Assembly (NCBI RefSeq): GCF_963678635.1
Contig: NC_087069.1
Span: 2,802,166 to 2,866,165 of the forward strand
Origin: Symsagittifera roscoffensis
Lineage: Eukaryota > Xenacoelomorpha > Acoela > Convolutidae
Direction: 5' to 3'
DNA: 64,000 bases
Shown: piece by piece, positions 1-14,300 of the stretch
How positions within the stretch are numbered: the first letter of the stretch is position 1
Layout: each line of letters begins with the position of its first letter
The notes under the pieces: model-generated
The model's input: only the letters and a program-made list of their open reading frames with translations
Database searches by the model: none
Told to the model about the DNA's origin: nothing
Program-made: the position numbers and the translations under genes

Positions 1-1500
1 ATTGTAACCGTTGGAAAATGGTAACGAATACCAGGAAAGAGGAAAAAACCGACAGTATTTTTTAAAAACTTCAACTGTCGATTTTTTAAGAAAAAATATA
101 AGCACTTGAAGCTCTTTGATTGTCAACAACAATTTATCATTAAAACTTTTAAAATAAAATTAACCTAATTTGAGAAAACTGGATCAATAGGTGAAAGTTT
201 TATTTCACAGGGAAATTCGGATAAATAAACTCCATTTTATGGACTGCATAAAACTGACTAAACATCAAAATAGTTTGTTTCAAACTGAAAATCATTTCGA
301 TCAAAACCGGCAGATCACAGCAGCCAGTATTAAATTAGCTTGAAAAACTTCGCCTTACGCTACACTTTGCGCTAAAATATAGTCAGTGGAAAAAAAGACA
401 AAGTAAAAAACACCTAAACGTGTAACTTGAAAAACTACAGCTACAAAAACTCCATGGTTGTATTGACGAAGTTCATAAACAGCCTTAAAAAAAAACTGGA
501 AACCATTCACCGAGCGACAACATAGGCAACAAAATATGGGTCGAAACCTGTTGAGCTGAAAACAAAACTAATGTCATAAAAAAACTTCATTTTACGACTC
601 ATCCATACCGAAAAACAAAATTCTATACCAATATTTTTACCCTCAAAATTACGCATCATAACTTGAGTAAACTGCATCATAAAAAAACTGTAGAAACTTT
701 ACAAAAAACCAACGGAAAAATTACGCAAAATCAGACTTGGTAAAATCGCAAATTACAGAACTTTCAGTTATAGTAAAAAAAAAAAGTGTTTAAATTGAAA
801 TTGAAACCCATGCTTCAAAAATTCAAGCCAATAACAGCCCTACCAGATAAACAAAATGTTCGTTTAAAAAAACGAAAAAAGGAACCGACAGAAACTAGAA
901 CGAAAACCACGAACCCGAAAATTGAAAAAATAATTACAACCTAAAACAGTCTTTACTCAATTACTACTTAAATGATGGTAGTTTTATCTGAACTTCGAAC
1001 ATGTCAGAAGTGGTAAATTTTTACTATTTGGGTACCATCCCTACTAAAATCACTATTCTGTGAACAAAGTTATTTACAAGAAAAAGTTTAGTACCCGATT
1101 GCAATACCCTAGCTTATCTCAAGGGTAATCAGAGATCTCGAAACGAAAAAATGCATTTTTTGAAGTTAAAAAAGCTTTCTTTATTAACAGAAAGTTTCGG
1201 AGTGAATAAAAACAAAGAAATAATGGGCTATATTAACCAACGAGAAAATTAAGAAAAATCTACCCGGAAAATAAAGAAATATAATACCCGACAAAAATTG
1301 GGGCGAAATCATTGATCCCACAAAAAAAATTGTTGGATACAAATTTGAGCATAAAATTATACTTCACTTAGAACGACTCAAAAATTGATTACTAAGTCAA
1401 TAAAATATAAGCCGAAATCATTAGGGCAGAGTAAAGGTTTTAAACAAAAAAGATACAAAATCAAGTTCCATAAAATTTCTAACAGCGAAATCAATAACAA
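1..1500. other. AT-rich intron, no gene seen
   Basis: No coding-like frame. A copy of the hairpin repeat family listed at 1058-1130 is the only structure noted. Confidence 0.6.
1058..1130. repeat. Dispersed hairpin repeat, copy 1
   Basis: Shares a block (GAACAAAGTT, AAAAAGT, GTACCCGATTG, then a stem of ACCCT...AGGGT) with 4315-4395 and 24795-24870, all in the same orientation. A worn copy is at 22475-22530. The stem is imperfect here. Confidence 0.6.
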
Positions 1501-1504
1501 CATA

Positions 1505-1855
1505 ACACAGCGGCGAAGTTGCACTTCGCATGCACAAGCAAAATTATAACCGATAGCGCTACTGGGAAAAACTGAATGATTAAAACTTTGAGTTTTCAAA
1601 ATTTTTTAAGTGACGCACGCCAAGTATGAGTCTACATAGTTGCTAAGTGACGCAAGCCAATTATGAAGCATTAGCAGTACCAGTCAGTTTGAAAAAAAAG
1701 AAACTGACAAGCTAACATGCCTCAACTTATAGAGCGGACGCATTTTAGCTAGTATACGAAAAAGTTCATATAAAACATCCGACCCTGCCCAGGTTCGAAC
1801 CCTCTTATTAAGTTGCGGGTCTCCTTCCCTACCTCTACGTTACAGATCCATGATA
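1505..1855 (-). repeat. tRNA-derived SINE-like unit, palindromic core and tRNA-like head
   Basis: Palindromic core at 1513-1529 (GCGAAGTTGCACTTCGC). At 1781-1855, read on the minus strand, lies a tRNA-like block with a B-box-like GGTTCGAACC and an A-box-like stretch. The 290-bp gap between them is longer than in other copies, so these may be two neighbouring insertions. A 37-bp direct repeat (TAAGTGACGC...) occupies 1607-1672. Confidence 0.4.
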
Positions 1856-2019
1856 CCTTGAAGCTAAAGTGCTATTTGTAATATAATAGTCTGTTTTAAT
1901 ATCCTTAGCATTGGCTAAACTTAGTAGCTGGATTAAAATGAACACTTTCAAAATGAACATTTTTTCGCAACAATATTTGCGACTTAGGTTGGACAAAAAA
2001 AGAAAGTTCATACTATAAC

Positions 2020-2150
2020 ACAAGCTTTGCTTGTGTAAACAACTGCAATGCAAATTGCATGCAGCAAAAACAAACAACTCAACGATGTGGCAATTAAGTC
2101 GACAAAACATGAGCAAACAAATATTAAGCCGACATTTTTTTGAAAGAATC
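2020..2150. repeat. Dispersed repeat pair with 4400-4492
   Basis: The stretch with GATGTGGCAATTAAGTCGAC and AAGCCGACATTTTT recurs at 4400-4492 with about 80% visual identity and the same orientation. Family unknown. Confidence 0.5.
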
Positions 2151-2183
2151 GACAATTTGTAAGAGAGTTGAAGTTGAGTGTAC

Positions 2184-2301
2184 CTGTGTGGCGCTGACTG
2201 CCAGCTGGGACTCCATTTTGTTGCCCAGTTGTCTCTGTCTGTAGATCTCAGCGGCAGCCTCCTGGTTCTTGCCCTTCTCCCCCGCACACTCCTCCCGCAG
2301 T
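2184..2301 (-). CDS. Coiled-coil gene exon (1 nt plus 39 codons), leftmost seen
   Basis: Acceptor TGATTGTGTGTAG, one base completing Arg, then Leu-Arg-Glu-Glu-Cys-Ala-Gly. It ends with donor CAG/GTACAC in phase 0, so the gene should continue to the left of the window. No further exon was found in 1-2183. Confidence 0.8.
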
Positions 2302-5300
2302 CTACACACAATCACACACACACACTCAGACTCTATTCCATCACATTACTAGAAGGAGGCGCAATATCTACGAATGAAACCGACTGCATGACCGCTCTGC
2401 AACTATACCGTACATAATACAAACCTCACATAATACAGAACACATTCAGTTATGCTCCAGTTATATAGTATCTAGTATTATATGTAGGTATATTGTGTAG
2501 TATATAATAAGTATGGATGAGGATGAGAATGATGAGTGAGTCTCTATCTAATCTGATCTCATCCTCACTCTCTGCTCTTCTTTGTTTCTCTCTCTTCATT
2601 CTCTCCTACTAGTGCTACTTCTGCACACACACTTCTCTGCAACTTCTCCCCATTTTCATCAACAACTCCCTGATGTCCATCTCCTGGTCCACTTAATCCA
2701 GCTTCACTTTGTGCTTCTTTGGCGCCCACATCCAGAGGTGGGGCATCCAGAGCACTTAACGGGGCCTGTTCCCTGGTGGAGACAGTGCTGCTTGTGTTAG
2801 TGTTTGATGGTTCCAAGGGCGAACTAGACGCCTGTTGAGTTAGTGTGGCTGGCATGGAGTTAAACATGCTGGCAATGAAAGTGTCCATCCTAACAGGGCG
2901 CCAAACAAATGCAGAGTCGTTAGAGAGACCACACCACTCACAATTGGAGAAACGAGAGTGCGCATGAAGTGTATAAGGAAACTTAAATTTACATCCAGTC
3001 ATAATCGCAGAGCACATAGAAGTCAATTAAATGGCTAATTAGAAGTCTAGAAATCCCCTGACGACTTACCTCACACTCTGAATTAAATGCGGCGCCAAGT
3101 ATGCGCTAAGAAAGGACAATATAGCACTCCCCATTATAGGAGAGCCAGTGAGAGAGTGACTTTAATTTGCAGCACTCGCCGTGCATTATAGTGAACTAAT
3201 GGAAGTGCACTTAATGAAACTCAAAATCTGAAGAGAAGCGACTGATAATCAAAGCACACATACCAGGTAGACATGTTAGAAGAGTGTTGAAAGCGCAATC
3301 TGCAATAAGGCGCAAAGTAAAGAGGCAATCTTGGGAAAGATCAAGATCAACTGCTCCGCCAGACTTAGGGAGGTGGACGGATACGCCCTTTCGCTCCTCA
3401 TAGATTCAACCCTGTCACTACCCAAAAGGTACTCACTTTGGTACTAATTTATACAGGGAGGCTAAGCAAAGCTTCGCATCACTTGCGATACCGCAAATAT
3501 CGCATTGAAAGCTATCAGACAGGAAAGCAAAGGAGAGCCACTAAGTTCAAAGAAAACGGAAAAATTATGGAAGATATCACAACTAAAAAAACTTCAGAAC
3601 GTTGTCTGAAATGATGTTCTTTTTATGGAGAATAAGTCCAGAAACACATTCAATGCCGTTTAATAAAAATTCCAAAACAATTATTGAGCGAAAAGAAAAT
3701 TTAGTCGGGAAAAAACTTTGAACTTAAGACTAGATTTTTAACGTTTAGTGCGATCCGGAGGAAAGCATACAAAATATGGTTCCCTTGAAGGACCCAAAGT
3801 AAGACGATATAAATAAGCCAAAATCAATTAGGCCAAAAAATCTGTTAAGAAAAAAACATAGCCAACTGACAGCTGGACTAATGCACGCAAGAAAACACTG
3901 CAGGAATAAATGAAAACATAACACAGAGGCGAAGCTGAGCTTCGCACCACCACTTGCGATACGAGTAACCTATACGTTCAAGAAAAAATAAACACAAGAC
4001 AATATACGATATAATTGCAAAAAGCATTTGAGCGTAAGCAAATTTGTGCGTGAACGAATTCAAAGACTTTTCCTTAATAAAAGTCATCACAAGTATATAA
4101 GAGCCTGAATTACAATCGCAACCATCCAAACTTTTACACCACAAAATTCCAAACGCTTACACCAAAAGGATCCTGAAATTTTTTCAAAATATTAATTTTT
4201 GCCTTTGAAACGACACAAAATAGGCCGAGGCATATTCGTTACTTCCAAGCTAAGGTGGCCGGGAACGCTAAGAAATTTAAATACATTATGAAACAAGGTA
4301 AAAATGAGTCCAGACGAGTACAGTGGAAAAAGTTGTTTATTGGAAAAAAAATCTGGCACCCGATTGCAATACCCTTGCTTATCGCCAGGGTAAAAAACAA
4401 CTACAATTAAAGCTACATGCAGCAAACAAAATTAAGATGTGGCAGCTAAGCCGGCAAAATATAAGCAGACAAATAAGCCGACATTTTTCTGAAACGGAAT
4501 ATTTCCCGTTTGAAAAAAAAAACAGGTCCTGGTCAGATTCGAAATCAGGACCTTTGCAGTCACACGCGTATTTTTTTTCCTCCAGACAGCGTATGTGGAG
4601 ACGCTTAGAATTTTGAATTCAACATGATACAAGATAACAATTGATTCTGTTAAACAAATTGTTAAACCGGCAAAAAATTGATTCCGATTTGATAACGCTG
4701 GCTAATCGCAAGTGTAAGCAACCATTTTTACCAACAAACATTAACTTGTTTCTCAAAAGCAACTTCGAAGCAAATACATACTGGTATGCAACGCTAAAAC
4801 CTTTGACAAAATGGTGCCTATTTAACGAATTGTTGAAACTCGGAAAGAGAATTTCTTCGACCTAAAAATATATTACACCCTCAAGAGAATGTCTAATTCG
4901 AAATTGTATCAAGAAAACCTTTTGCCAATGAATCAATACTAACTGAGCCATGTTAATTGAATCATGAATAGCCCTTGAATATTCTTATTCAGAATCCAAA
5001 ACAGTTTCTCTCTCTCACACTAAGACAAAAATCTTTCCGTCTATGCTGCATCACCATGTATTTCTCTTTCTACACAGATACACTACGTTGACACAGAGGC
5101 GCAAACACTAGCGAGAACACGACAAAAAGCAGATCTACTAAGTGCAATTAAAGTAGCAATGCGCCTCGAATGAATAAAAATTCAGTTGCGTCTCGAATTC
5201 GCTCTGCGACCTGGAGATTATGAGTCTCATGCACTAACCACTCAGCCACGGACACTTAATACATCACAAACACTTGCCATAAATAAAGCAGAGAACAGAT

Positions 5301-8300
5301 GCTATGACATTTCCAATGCTACAGAGCTTTGAACAGAGATTATCGCAAAAGTATCACCAAATTAGTGGACAGTTTTATTTGCGAGTTAGGTTAGAAAAAA
5401 AGGTTCGTACTAATACATTAGGCTACTCGCTAGTTTACATAGACAATGCTCTTACTTCAATGCGAATAGATTAAAAGTAGGGGACGGGCTAGCGGGAGTA
5501 ACAAAGTGGGTGGCGTATAGAGTGTGGCGTACCTTCCGATGGCTGCTCTGGCGTCGTGCAGTTCCTGTTCGTGAGTGACCAGCTGTTCCCTCGTGCTCCT
5601 CAACTCCACTGAGAGTTTGTGAGTCTGCTGTCTCTCCCTCTCCAACTCACTGCTTTTCCCACTCAACTCATCCTGCGTGCAGTTCAGACTCCTCTCCACC
5701 AACTCCAACTTCTCCTCACAGTGCGACAACTCCTGTCCACTCTCCGACAGTCTAACACACACATATATATAGTCACACTCTACTCATACACACTCACACA
5801 AGTAAGAACACAACATTCTATACTGTAGCAGCAATAGAAGCTGCTAGCAGCAATTACTGCTCCAATTGAGAAAAACAACAACCTAGATAGATACATGATA
5901 GATACATGTTAGACACGTCTCAGTGTTTAGAGTAAGCGACTATGCTGTTCGTACCGCATCTTGAGAGACTTCAGCTCTGCTCTGGCCTTCTCCAGGTCCT
6001 CCGTCAGCTGTGAGATCCGGTTGTCCTGGTGAGAGTTCGTGCCACTCAGAGTGGCCACCTGCTGCTCCAGCTCCACCACACGCTTCTCCTCCCCACTCAG
6101 CTGCACACAAAACACAACACAACAACAACATCAGTACACAATACACAGTCAACAAACACAATATCAGCACCTTCTTATTCAGTGCAACCAACCCAGAAGA
6201 ATCGCCTCGCCATTTTCCTGAACTGGTAAACAAAAAGAGCAACCGATTGAGCATTGTGAACTTCAATGAATGCATTGATTTGCAAAATAACTCAACTCAA
6301 ATAGCGAAATGAAGTGGAAAATAAGGAAAGAGTGTGGTCATCTTTTACCGTGTGTTTCATCAGCGGTGACTGTATGTTCTGAATCTGTCTCTGAGAAGAA
6401 CATAAACAGTTATGTTTGCTTACTTTGTCTTCCTCTAAATTGGTATGAGAGGGCGGTGGTAGGGTAGCTGCTGATATCTGATATTAACCAAGTGTAATGT
6501 GGAGTAGTTACCTGTTGTGTGGTGCTGTGTAGATTGTGTGTGGTGTCTGTGATCTGGGCCTGAGCCCTCTCCAGTGCCTCATTCTGCAGCTTGATGTCCT
6601 GTCTGTACTGCCGGATGCTCTCCTGTGCAGACCCCAGTTCCCTCTCCAGCTCCGCCACTCTGGCCTCATACGCACCACTGCTCTTCCTACGCACACAATA
6701 AATCTAGTGCTCATCGAAAACACAAGCAAATACTGATAGAAACTTCGCGGACCGGAACGCAACAGGGCAAACACAGCACGTTATAATTTTACAGCTACGA
6801 CCACGCTTGTAAGCACTTTAGAAAACTTAATTCTCTGAAACGAGAAGTTTAAAGAATCCATCAATCGTCTTGGCAGATATTCAATTGCTATGCAGTTTAT
6901 TTGCAGTTGCGTGAAATATTTCAGACGCAATCTAGCTAAGCAAAGTCGTTCAGCTGCTACAACATGACCCTACTGATTGGCCCATTGTTGCAAGCTTCTG
7001 CACACGAGCTCAAACGAACAGCGCGTGAGTTTTTTTGGCGATGAGTGGCGGTGACTCACTTGTGGCAGGCCTTCTCCTCCTCCAACAGTTTGTAGGTCTG
7101 CTTCTCACTCTTCTCCACCTTCTGCAGCTCCCTCTTCGTCTGGTTCCTCTGCTCCTTGATGGCCGCCAACTCCACACTCAACACACGCACCTGCTCCTCC
7201 TTCCCACTCAACTCACCGTCCTACACACACACAATAACACAACAGTTCACACACACGCAGTTAGAGTCAACACATCTACAACTGTGATTGACCCATTGCA
7301 CACTCGCCTGACTGCATTTTATATCTAACTTACTCTAGACCGAACAGCGTCTCTTCAGCCAATAACTATTTCAATCAGAACACTTGTTCCACAATAGAAC
7401 ACGACATGTATGTATGTGTGTGAGTACCTTTGCCTGACACTCTGACTGCAGGTGGAGTGCCCTGTCTGTCAGCTCCGAGATGCGACTGTCTCTCTCGCCC
7501 ACCTCCCCCACCGAGTGCTGATGCTGCTGCTGGTACTGCATGTACTCCGCGTGCACCTGCTTCGCCCGCTCCTCATGACGACGACTCTACACCACAAAAC
7601 ACAGCACACACATTAAAAGAAAACACAGGGGTCTATTAACAAGTGGATTTGTGTGTTCGTTTGGGTGGGGGGGGGGGGCACAGTAGAAATAGAACTCATG
7701 CATTAGGAATGTTTGATCGAATCATGCATCCGTCATTTTAAGAAAATACAGATCACGGGCTGCTTGAATTTAAAGGATATCTGTTTGATTCTTTTTCATG
7801 TTTTATCATGACTCTAACGTGAACTATTTCTAAGAGTTAATTGCAAAGATGTGTTCCTAATATTACATTGAAACGAAATTGATGATTGTGCGACTCATAC
7901 CGTTTCCGATGCCTGTGAAAATATGTCAACGATTCAGTAAACTTCAGATTACAAAGGATGATATTCCAATTCTTTTTTTAGCTTCTTTTTGTTGCCACCA
8001 CCTCGCAAAAACCTCAATTTTATGCTGTAACCGAACATTTGATTGGCAATTTTGAGTATGATGAGCAAACATGTTTGTATTATGGTAGATACTTATTCTC
8101 TCAAATTTCATGAATACGATAGGATTAATCGGTATATTAGTAAAATTTACACGTAAAACAGGGGGGAGGGGGATGCAATTGTATAGTCGCGTGTGTTCGC
8201 TCTTGAGAGCAAGAGTGGAATGCAGAGTAGAGGGTGTGTTTGTGTGTGTATTGTGTCTTACACTGTGTGTGGTCTCAGTCAACTTGTCCTTGAGCTCCTC

Positions 8301-11300
8301 CAACTGTGCTGTGAGTTCGCTGCACTTGATTCTGCTGGCACTCAACTCACTCTGGCTGTGTCTCAAGTCCCCATTCAGACTGGCCAGCAGCTCCTCGTTC
8401 TCCCTGATGTGCGACTCCTTCAACTCCACAGTGTGTTCCAGTCCCCCCACCTTACTGCGCATCTCCACCAGCTGATTGTCACGCTCCCCCAACTATCACA
8501 CAACAACATCTTCTAACTATCAACCCTCATTTACATAACACTACTTGTGGTGGCTTCTCTTGGCAAACAACTGTAGCCACCATGAATAATCACTGATTTC
8601 TTCTTCGTTTTTTTTTATTCAAACACATGTGCTTCCAATCATTTAGTTAACTTCGCTCAATATAATTGAATTGAAAAAATGAGATCATAATAATGTGGGT
8701 TAATTCGAATGTGTGTATCATATTCATTGACTTAAAATTTTTCATTGGGATACCAAATACACATGTCGTCACAAATCATGTCAAATAGGATCACAAAAAA
8801 ATGAGCATTTTCGATTTTCAAATTATCACATTTTCGATTATCACAGAGAAAGTAAAGATAAGAAAGAGTAGTAGTGGTAGTGGTGAGAGGACAGACCTGT
8901 TCGCGCAGCTGTTCCACCCGATGCTCCATACCCATGCACTTGTTCTCCATCTCGTTGATGGCATTCAGTGCCTCCAGATGTTTGGCCTGAACTGCGTTGA
9001 GGTCCTGCTGCAGTGCCTCGCCACTGTGTCTGCTGGAGGCCAGCTGCTGCTCCACAGTCATCACCTGGTGTCTCAGGGACTCGATGTCACTCTCACAGCT
9101 GCGCACCTTCTCAGTCGCCATCATATTCTAACACACACACAATTAAATATTACAACACTACACTTTTCAATACACGTCACAGACTACCCAAAGAGAAAGG
9201 AACAACACAGGATGGGGGATTGAACAGGACAGCTGCGTCTCACTCTTTATGCCGTCTTATTAAATCGAGATTGGTTATTTCCCTTTCGTTTATTAGGAAT
9301 GATGATCAAGTAAGTGGTTGGGATAGACACTGTGTGTTTGTTTGCGAATGATTGACTGACCATGTCGCACTGGTCTGCATGCAGTCTCTTCACTTCCACC
9401 AATTCCCTCTCCACACCCTCCATCTCCCTCTTCTCCTTCTCCCTCGTCGCCTCCACCTCACCCAACTTCTTCCCTAAACACATTCACATCGACTATAAAC
9501 TGCAATTACCACAACAGATGACAAGGCAAACGATGCCGCCATGAATTCATTTTTTGACCTTCAAAGAAGCAGTCGCTCTCCAACCTAAACAACGTAACTT
9601 GACCGAAAGCGAGTCGAATTTAGAATTCCTAGAAACACGAGCGAAGCAATGCCAAAGCTCCCAGCAGGGTGAAAAAGTCGAAAAAATGTCCGAAAGCCCA
9701 AGTTGGGCTACGACTTCTGCCCAAGTTTGAAAACGTTAAGGGAGCAGGAAAAGCCCTTTTTTTAGGTCGACCAAATTGATTTTTTGAGCTCTCCCAAATT
9801 GATTTTTCGAGCTCTCCCAAAGCACTATTTTTCCCCTATTTTGGGCAAAATTTTCAGCGCCGCAAGAAATTTTTGAAAAAACAGTCAAAGCCGTTTTTGG
9901 GCACTTTTTGAAAAATGTTGTTTAAAAAATCGCGTTTTTTTTGGCGCGCGCTCCCCCTCAAAGTTAGTATGTATTGGCGCCAATGGCGCCTTTAGAAAAA
10001 TTTTAGGGTCGGTCGGCCAAAAATGGATTTCTTAAAAAGTATCAAAGGGGGGACCCTTTGGGTCGGCAGGGGGTCGAATCCCTGAGGAAGGGGGGGCGTC
10101 CCCCCCCCCTAAATCCGCCCCTGGACTAAATGAAAATAAAAACGAGGGCAAAGATTCAAAAGCCTTCCAATGTTTGCCAGGAACAAAGAATCAAGGCAGA
10201 ATAATATCGCCAGTTGTAGTGAAGTTGATACACTTGCATAAAAATAAGGAAAGTAAATATTTTTGAAGTATGCTCCTAAAATGTTCAGCAATACTTTTGG
10301 TAAAACGTATGAACCGTATCAGTACAAAGCATCTTGACCACTCAGGTTTAAACAGAGGCGGAGTTGCACTTCGCAAACACACGTAAAACACGCCATGTAG
10401 CTTTTGAAAGGTTGAAAAAGAGAAAAAACGTTTAAAAAAAACTGAAATATGTTAATGAGTTTTGAAAAACAAAAGCCCTGTACGGTAACCGAACCTCAGT
10501 CCTGGGACATCTCAGCATTCAAGTCAACTGCGCCAAATAACTGTGCGACTGACGCTTAAAGGCACGAAAACTTAGCCAAGAATACTGCCATTATTTTGCA
10601 ACAAAAACGACACTCAAATGAGCACTTCATTTGCCAGCTGGTTCGGAAAAAGTCGACTTCGTTTTATACACTATTGCTCCCAAGCTCGTTTAGGCAATAA
10701 ATTGAGCACAGAGGCGAAGCTGGGCTTCGCACGCTATTGCGAGAACATAAGAAAAGCAGCTTTACGAAGTGAAAAAAGAAAAAATAGAAAAAAGCCTCGA
10801 ATTAGTGAAGATTGCTATATATCGGACTCGAATCTCCAACCTCGAGATTTTCAGTCTCGGCCACGAACTGTTAACAGCCCGCACACACTAGTCACGAATA
10901 AAGCAGCTACATATGCTACATATCCACGTCAACTTTGCGCGTAATGAATTCGAAAGCCTGAAGCCAAATTATGAATAAACTAAGCACTTCAAAAATATTG
11001 CGAGATATATTGAGTTGAAATATTTCGGAAATCGAATTTTTAGTATTGCACTGGTCTTTGCAGCAAATAGCTTTTTTCAGTTCATTTGAACAATAAGAAC
11101 TGCATCAACTGTGTCATATTATAACTGAACTAATTTCAAAGCACAGTCTATCAAAAAGCACCTGTCTAGGACATTTGAACTTTATTCTTTGCCGAACCTA
11201 ATTTTGCCACATTTTCGACATGAATATGCCGCCAAATTAGTAAACTGAAAGACTCAAAACTCAAAAATCAAAAGAAATCATTTAAAAGAAACAACTAAAC

Positions 11301-14300
11301 TACGATCTGAAATTGGAATCTTAATCATCCAAAACGTATTGCCATTGTCATTGGCGCACAATAGTTTTTTTTTAAAAAAGAAACCGAAACCAAGGTTTTT
11401 TTTTGTTTGAAAAATCAACGAACCCATCCTTATACTAACCAATCATATTGTTTACTTTTTTTTTCTTTTTTTTGGATAGTAAGTTCCAAAGAAAAAAAAC
11501 TCAAAATCATTTTTTTTGTTACAATACAATTGCGAGGGTTCCATGTAATCAAAGGAATTACACTCCTTGTACTCCTTAGAACCAGCGTCTCAGACTCTCG
11601 GAGTCTCCTTACACTCCATGTAATCAAAGGAATTTTTGTCTGACACGTCAAAACGTGAATTAAGTTTAGGCGACATAGTCAATTAAAAATGAATTCAACC
11701 TATGATGCTGTTTTTAAAGTCATAGAAACAGACGTAGAAATTTTAGCAAAAGCAATTAACCAATCCATAAGCGATTCCGACGAAGTACAGATCATAGACG
11801 ATTTCTTAACGGAATTGAAGAGCTTGCTTGACGATGCCAATAACGAAGCAGTCAAGATAATACGCACCGGAACGGACCAGCAAGACTCAATCATTGAACG
11901 ATTGAAAACTTTGAAAGTTTTGTACCGAACGATCCAACTACAATCAAAACGATACGAGCGTACCCTCAAAAACACTGCCACGTCTTCTTTAAACTCATCA
12001 CGAGTAGCCAGCAACGTCTCGACGCCTTCAATAATACTACAAGCCTTGGAAAATCTTCCCCTTCGACGCCAAACGGAAAGTTTAACCCGTAGTACCACTA
12101 CACAAAACGTCACCATGGACCAGGACACCCCGGACGATTTGCCACAATTTTCAGGATTGTCAGCAATCTTAAGCGCTACTTCAAACCACAGATCAAATTC
12201 CGCCCAGGACAATTCAGGTCTCCTACTTCGCCCCGGATCTAACAGCGACGCCAATGCCTTGGATCATCGCATTCATCAACAACAAACAGAAACTCTTGGA
12301 ATTCAAACTGCCCATGGAACTCACATCCATCCTCAGTCAAACCTCTCATTGCAGCAGCCGAACGCCGACTTGTCACAAAGTTCAAACCTTCAGCCGAACC
12401 ACCCAGAAGCTCAACTTCAAGGAACGACTATAGAATTGAACAATGGAACTCAACTCCGAATCGACAATCACCAATTGACAGCAACAGTGGGACAAAGCAA
12501 AGACCGAACTCAGAAGCTCAACTTCATGAAACGTCACCGCACTCCAACACTGGAACTCAAATCCAAGTTTTCAATCAGCAGATGAACGCACCAGTAACCC
12601 GACAAAGAAATGTTTCAGCGCCAATATTTCTTCCGACAGCAACTTCAAAAGCAACTCAGAGTCAAATGATTGGACAGCAAATCACACACCCAAATCTTGC
12701 TCCCCAGACAGCTAGTCCCCCACATGGACTATACCAGCCTTCAAGCCAACAACAGAGGACACATAATCCGAACAGCGCCTTTAGACCCATCTTGACGATT
12801 GGAAGTCAGAATTCAACCAATCATCCCCCCACCAACGTGTTCAGTGGACACCAGACGACAGCTAAGGGTATCACAAACATCAACGGAGTACCGATACCAG
12901 CACAACCAGCACTACTGCCAACAAACCAAGCAGATCAACTAACAGCAACAAATTGGACCTCCAGCCAGCCGACCCTGACTCACCAATGTACACAACCTGC
13001 CATACGATCGTACCAGGAAGGATTTCTGGGAACCACGACAGCATACAACCCTACGAACATGCCGACATCATCAACAACAGCCTTCACTCATGCAGGCTGC
13101 AGGGGACCAACAGGAACAACTCACCCAAACATCAACCGACCTCCCCCTCAACATGCAGTCCATCAACATGCAGCACATCAACATGCAGCACATCAGAACC
13201 AGCCGACTTATTTTCCGATTCCGACCAACCTTGGAACAGCACCGACAGACCACAACCATCATCAAATGATCTCGAAGACATTCAGGAAATCAGTGCCCAT
13301 TGTCAAACCATTCATATTCGACGGAGAACATGAACAATGGTTAGATTGGATAGGACTGTTCAATGCAACCATTAACAGCACCGACATGACAAACTCGGAA
13401 AAGATGACACATCTGCAGAAACTTGTATCCGGAGATGCCAAATCTCTCATCCGAGGATATGGATACAATGGAGCAATGTATGACGCAGCCCTTCAGCGAC
13501 TGGAAAACGACTTTGGTAACCCGACGAAGATAGTTACATCCTTCCTTCGACGACTCGACGCCATCAGCGGCCCCAATCTACGACATACCAGAAGCTACAA
13601 GGACATCGCCAACTTCCTACAGACAATGGTCGATACATTCACGACACTTGGATTCCAGCACGATCTACACTCTACGACAAATGTCCAAACAGTTTTGTCA
13701 AAACTGCCTACCCCTTGCCGACTAGAATGGAATAGATACAATCTGCAATTCAACATCAGACAACCATCACTCATCGACCTCACCAATTGGTTCAACATCT
13801 ACGCCGAAGCATGCAGCGATTTGCCGAGCAACAGCAACAACAACAACACCACCAGAAACAGCAACAACTACAACAGCAGCAACACTCAAGGATCATCATC
13901 CAACGGTCACACCCACCAACATGGACCATCGGATCACCGCGCCAATCAGAGCAACCGGAACCAGCAACGCAGCCAGCAGCAACATAAATCTGGACAAAAG
14001 GATCAACGACGAGATTTTTGCCCGGAGAAACGCAATTGCCAGTACCTTGGAAAATGCCAACACTTCATCGCAATGAACCCAAAGGACAGATTACAGCATG
14101 CCAGGGACCTACAACTATGTTTCAACTGCCTCAGCCCCCACAAGTTCGCCGACTGTCAATCAACGCAAACCTGCTGGACGGACGGATGCAGTAAGAAACA
14201 CCACACGCTTCTGCGCAACAGCAGCACCTACAACTCGACGACACAGAGGGAGACAGCCAACCGGAACTCCAGACAACATGACGACACCACCAACTGCAGC

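Noticed and set aside
2178-2417. Plus-strand open frames across the coiled-coil exons (also at 5619, 6010, 7035, 8110, 20247, 40838, 42076)
   Set aside because: They are the reverse complement of strong minus-strand exons and have Leu/Ser/His-rich translations with no start or splice support.
5188-5257. Possible functional tRNA gene
   Set aside because: A and B boxes are recognisable but acceptor and T stems do not pair, and a SINE body follows.
10618-10944. 108-codon plus-strand ORF
   Set aside because: It runs through a SINE and its tRNA-like head; a chance frame.
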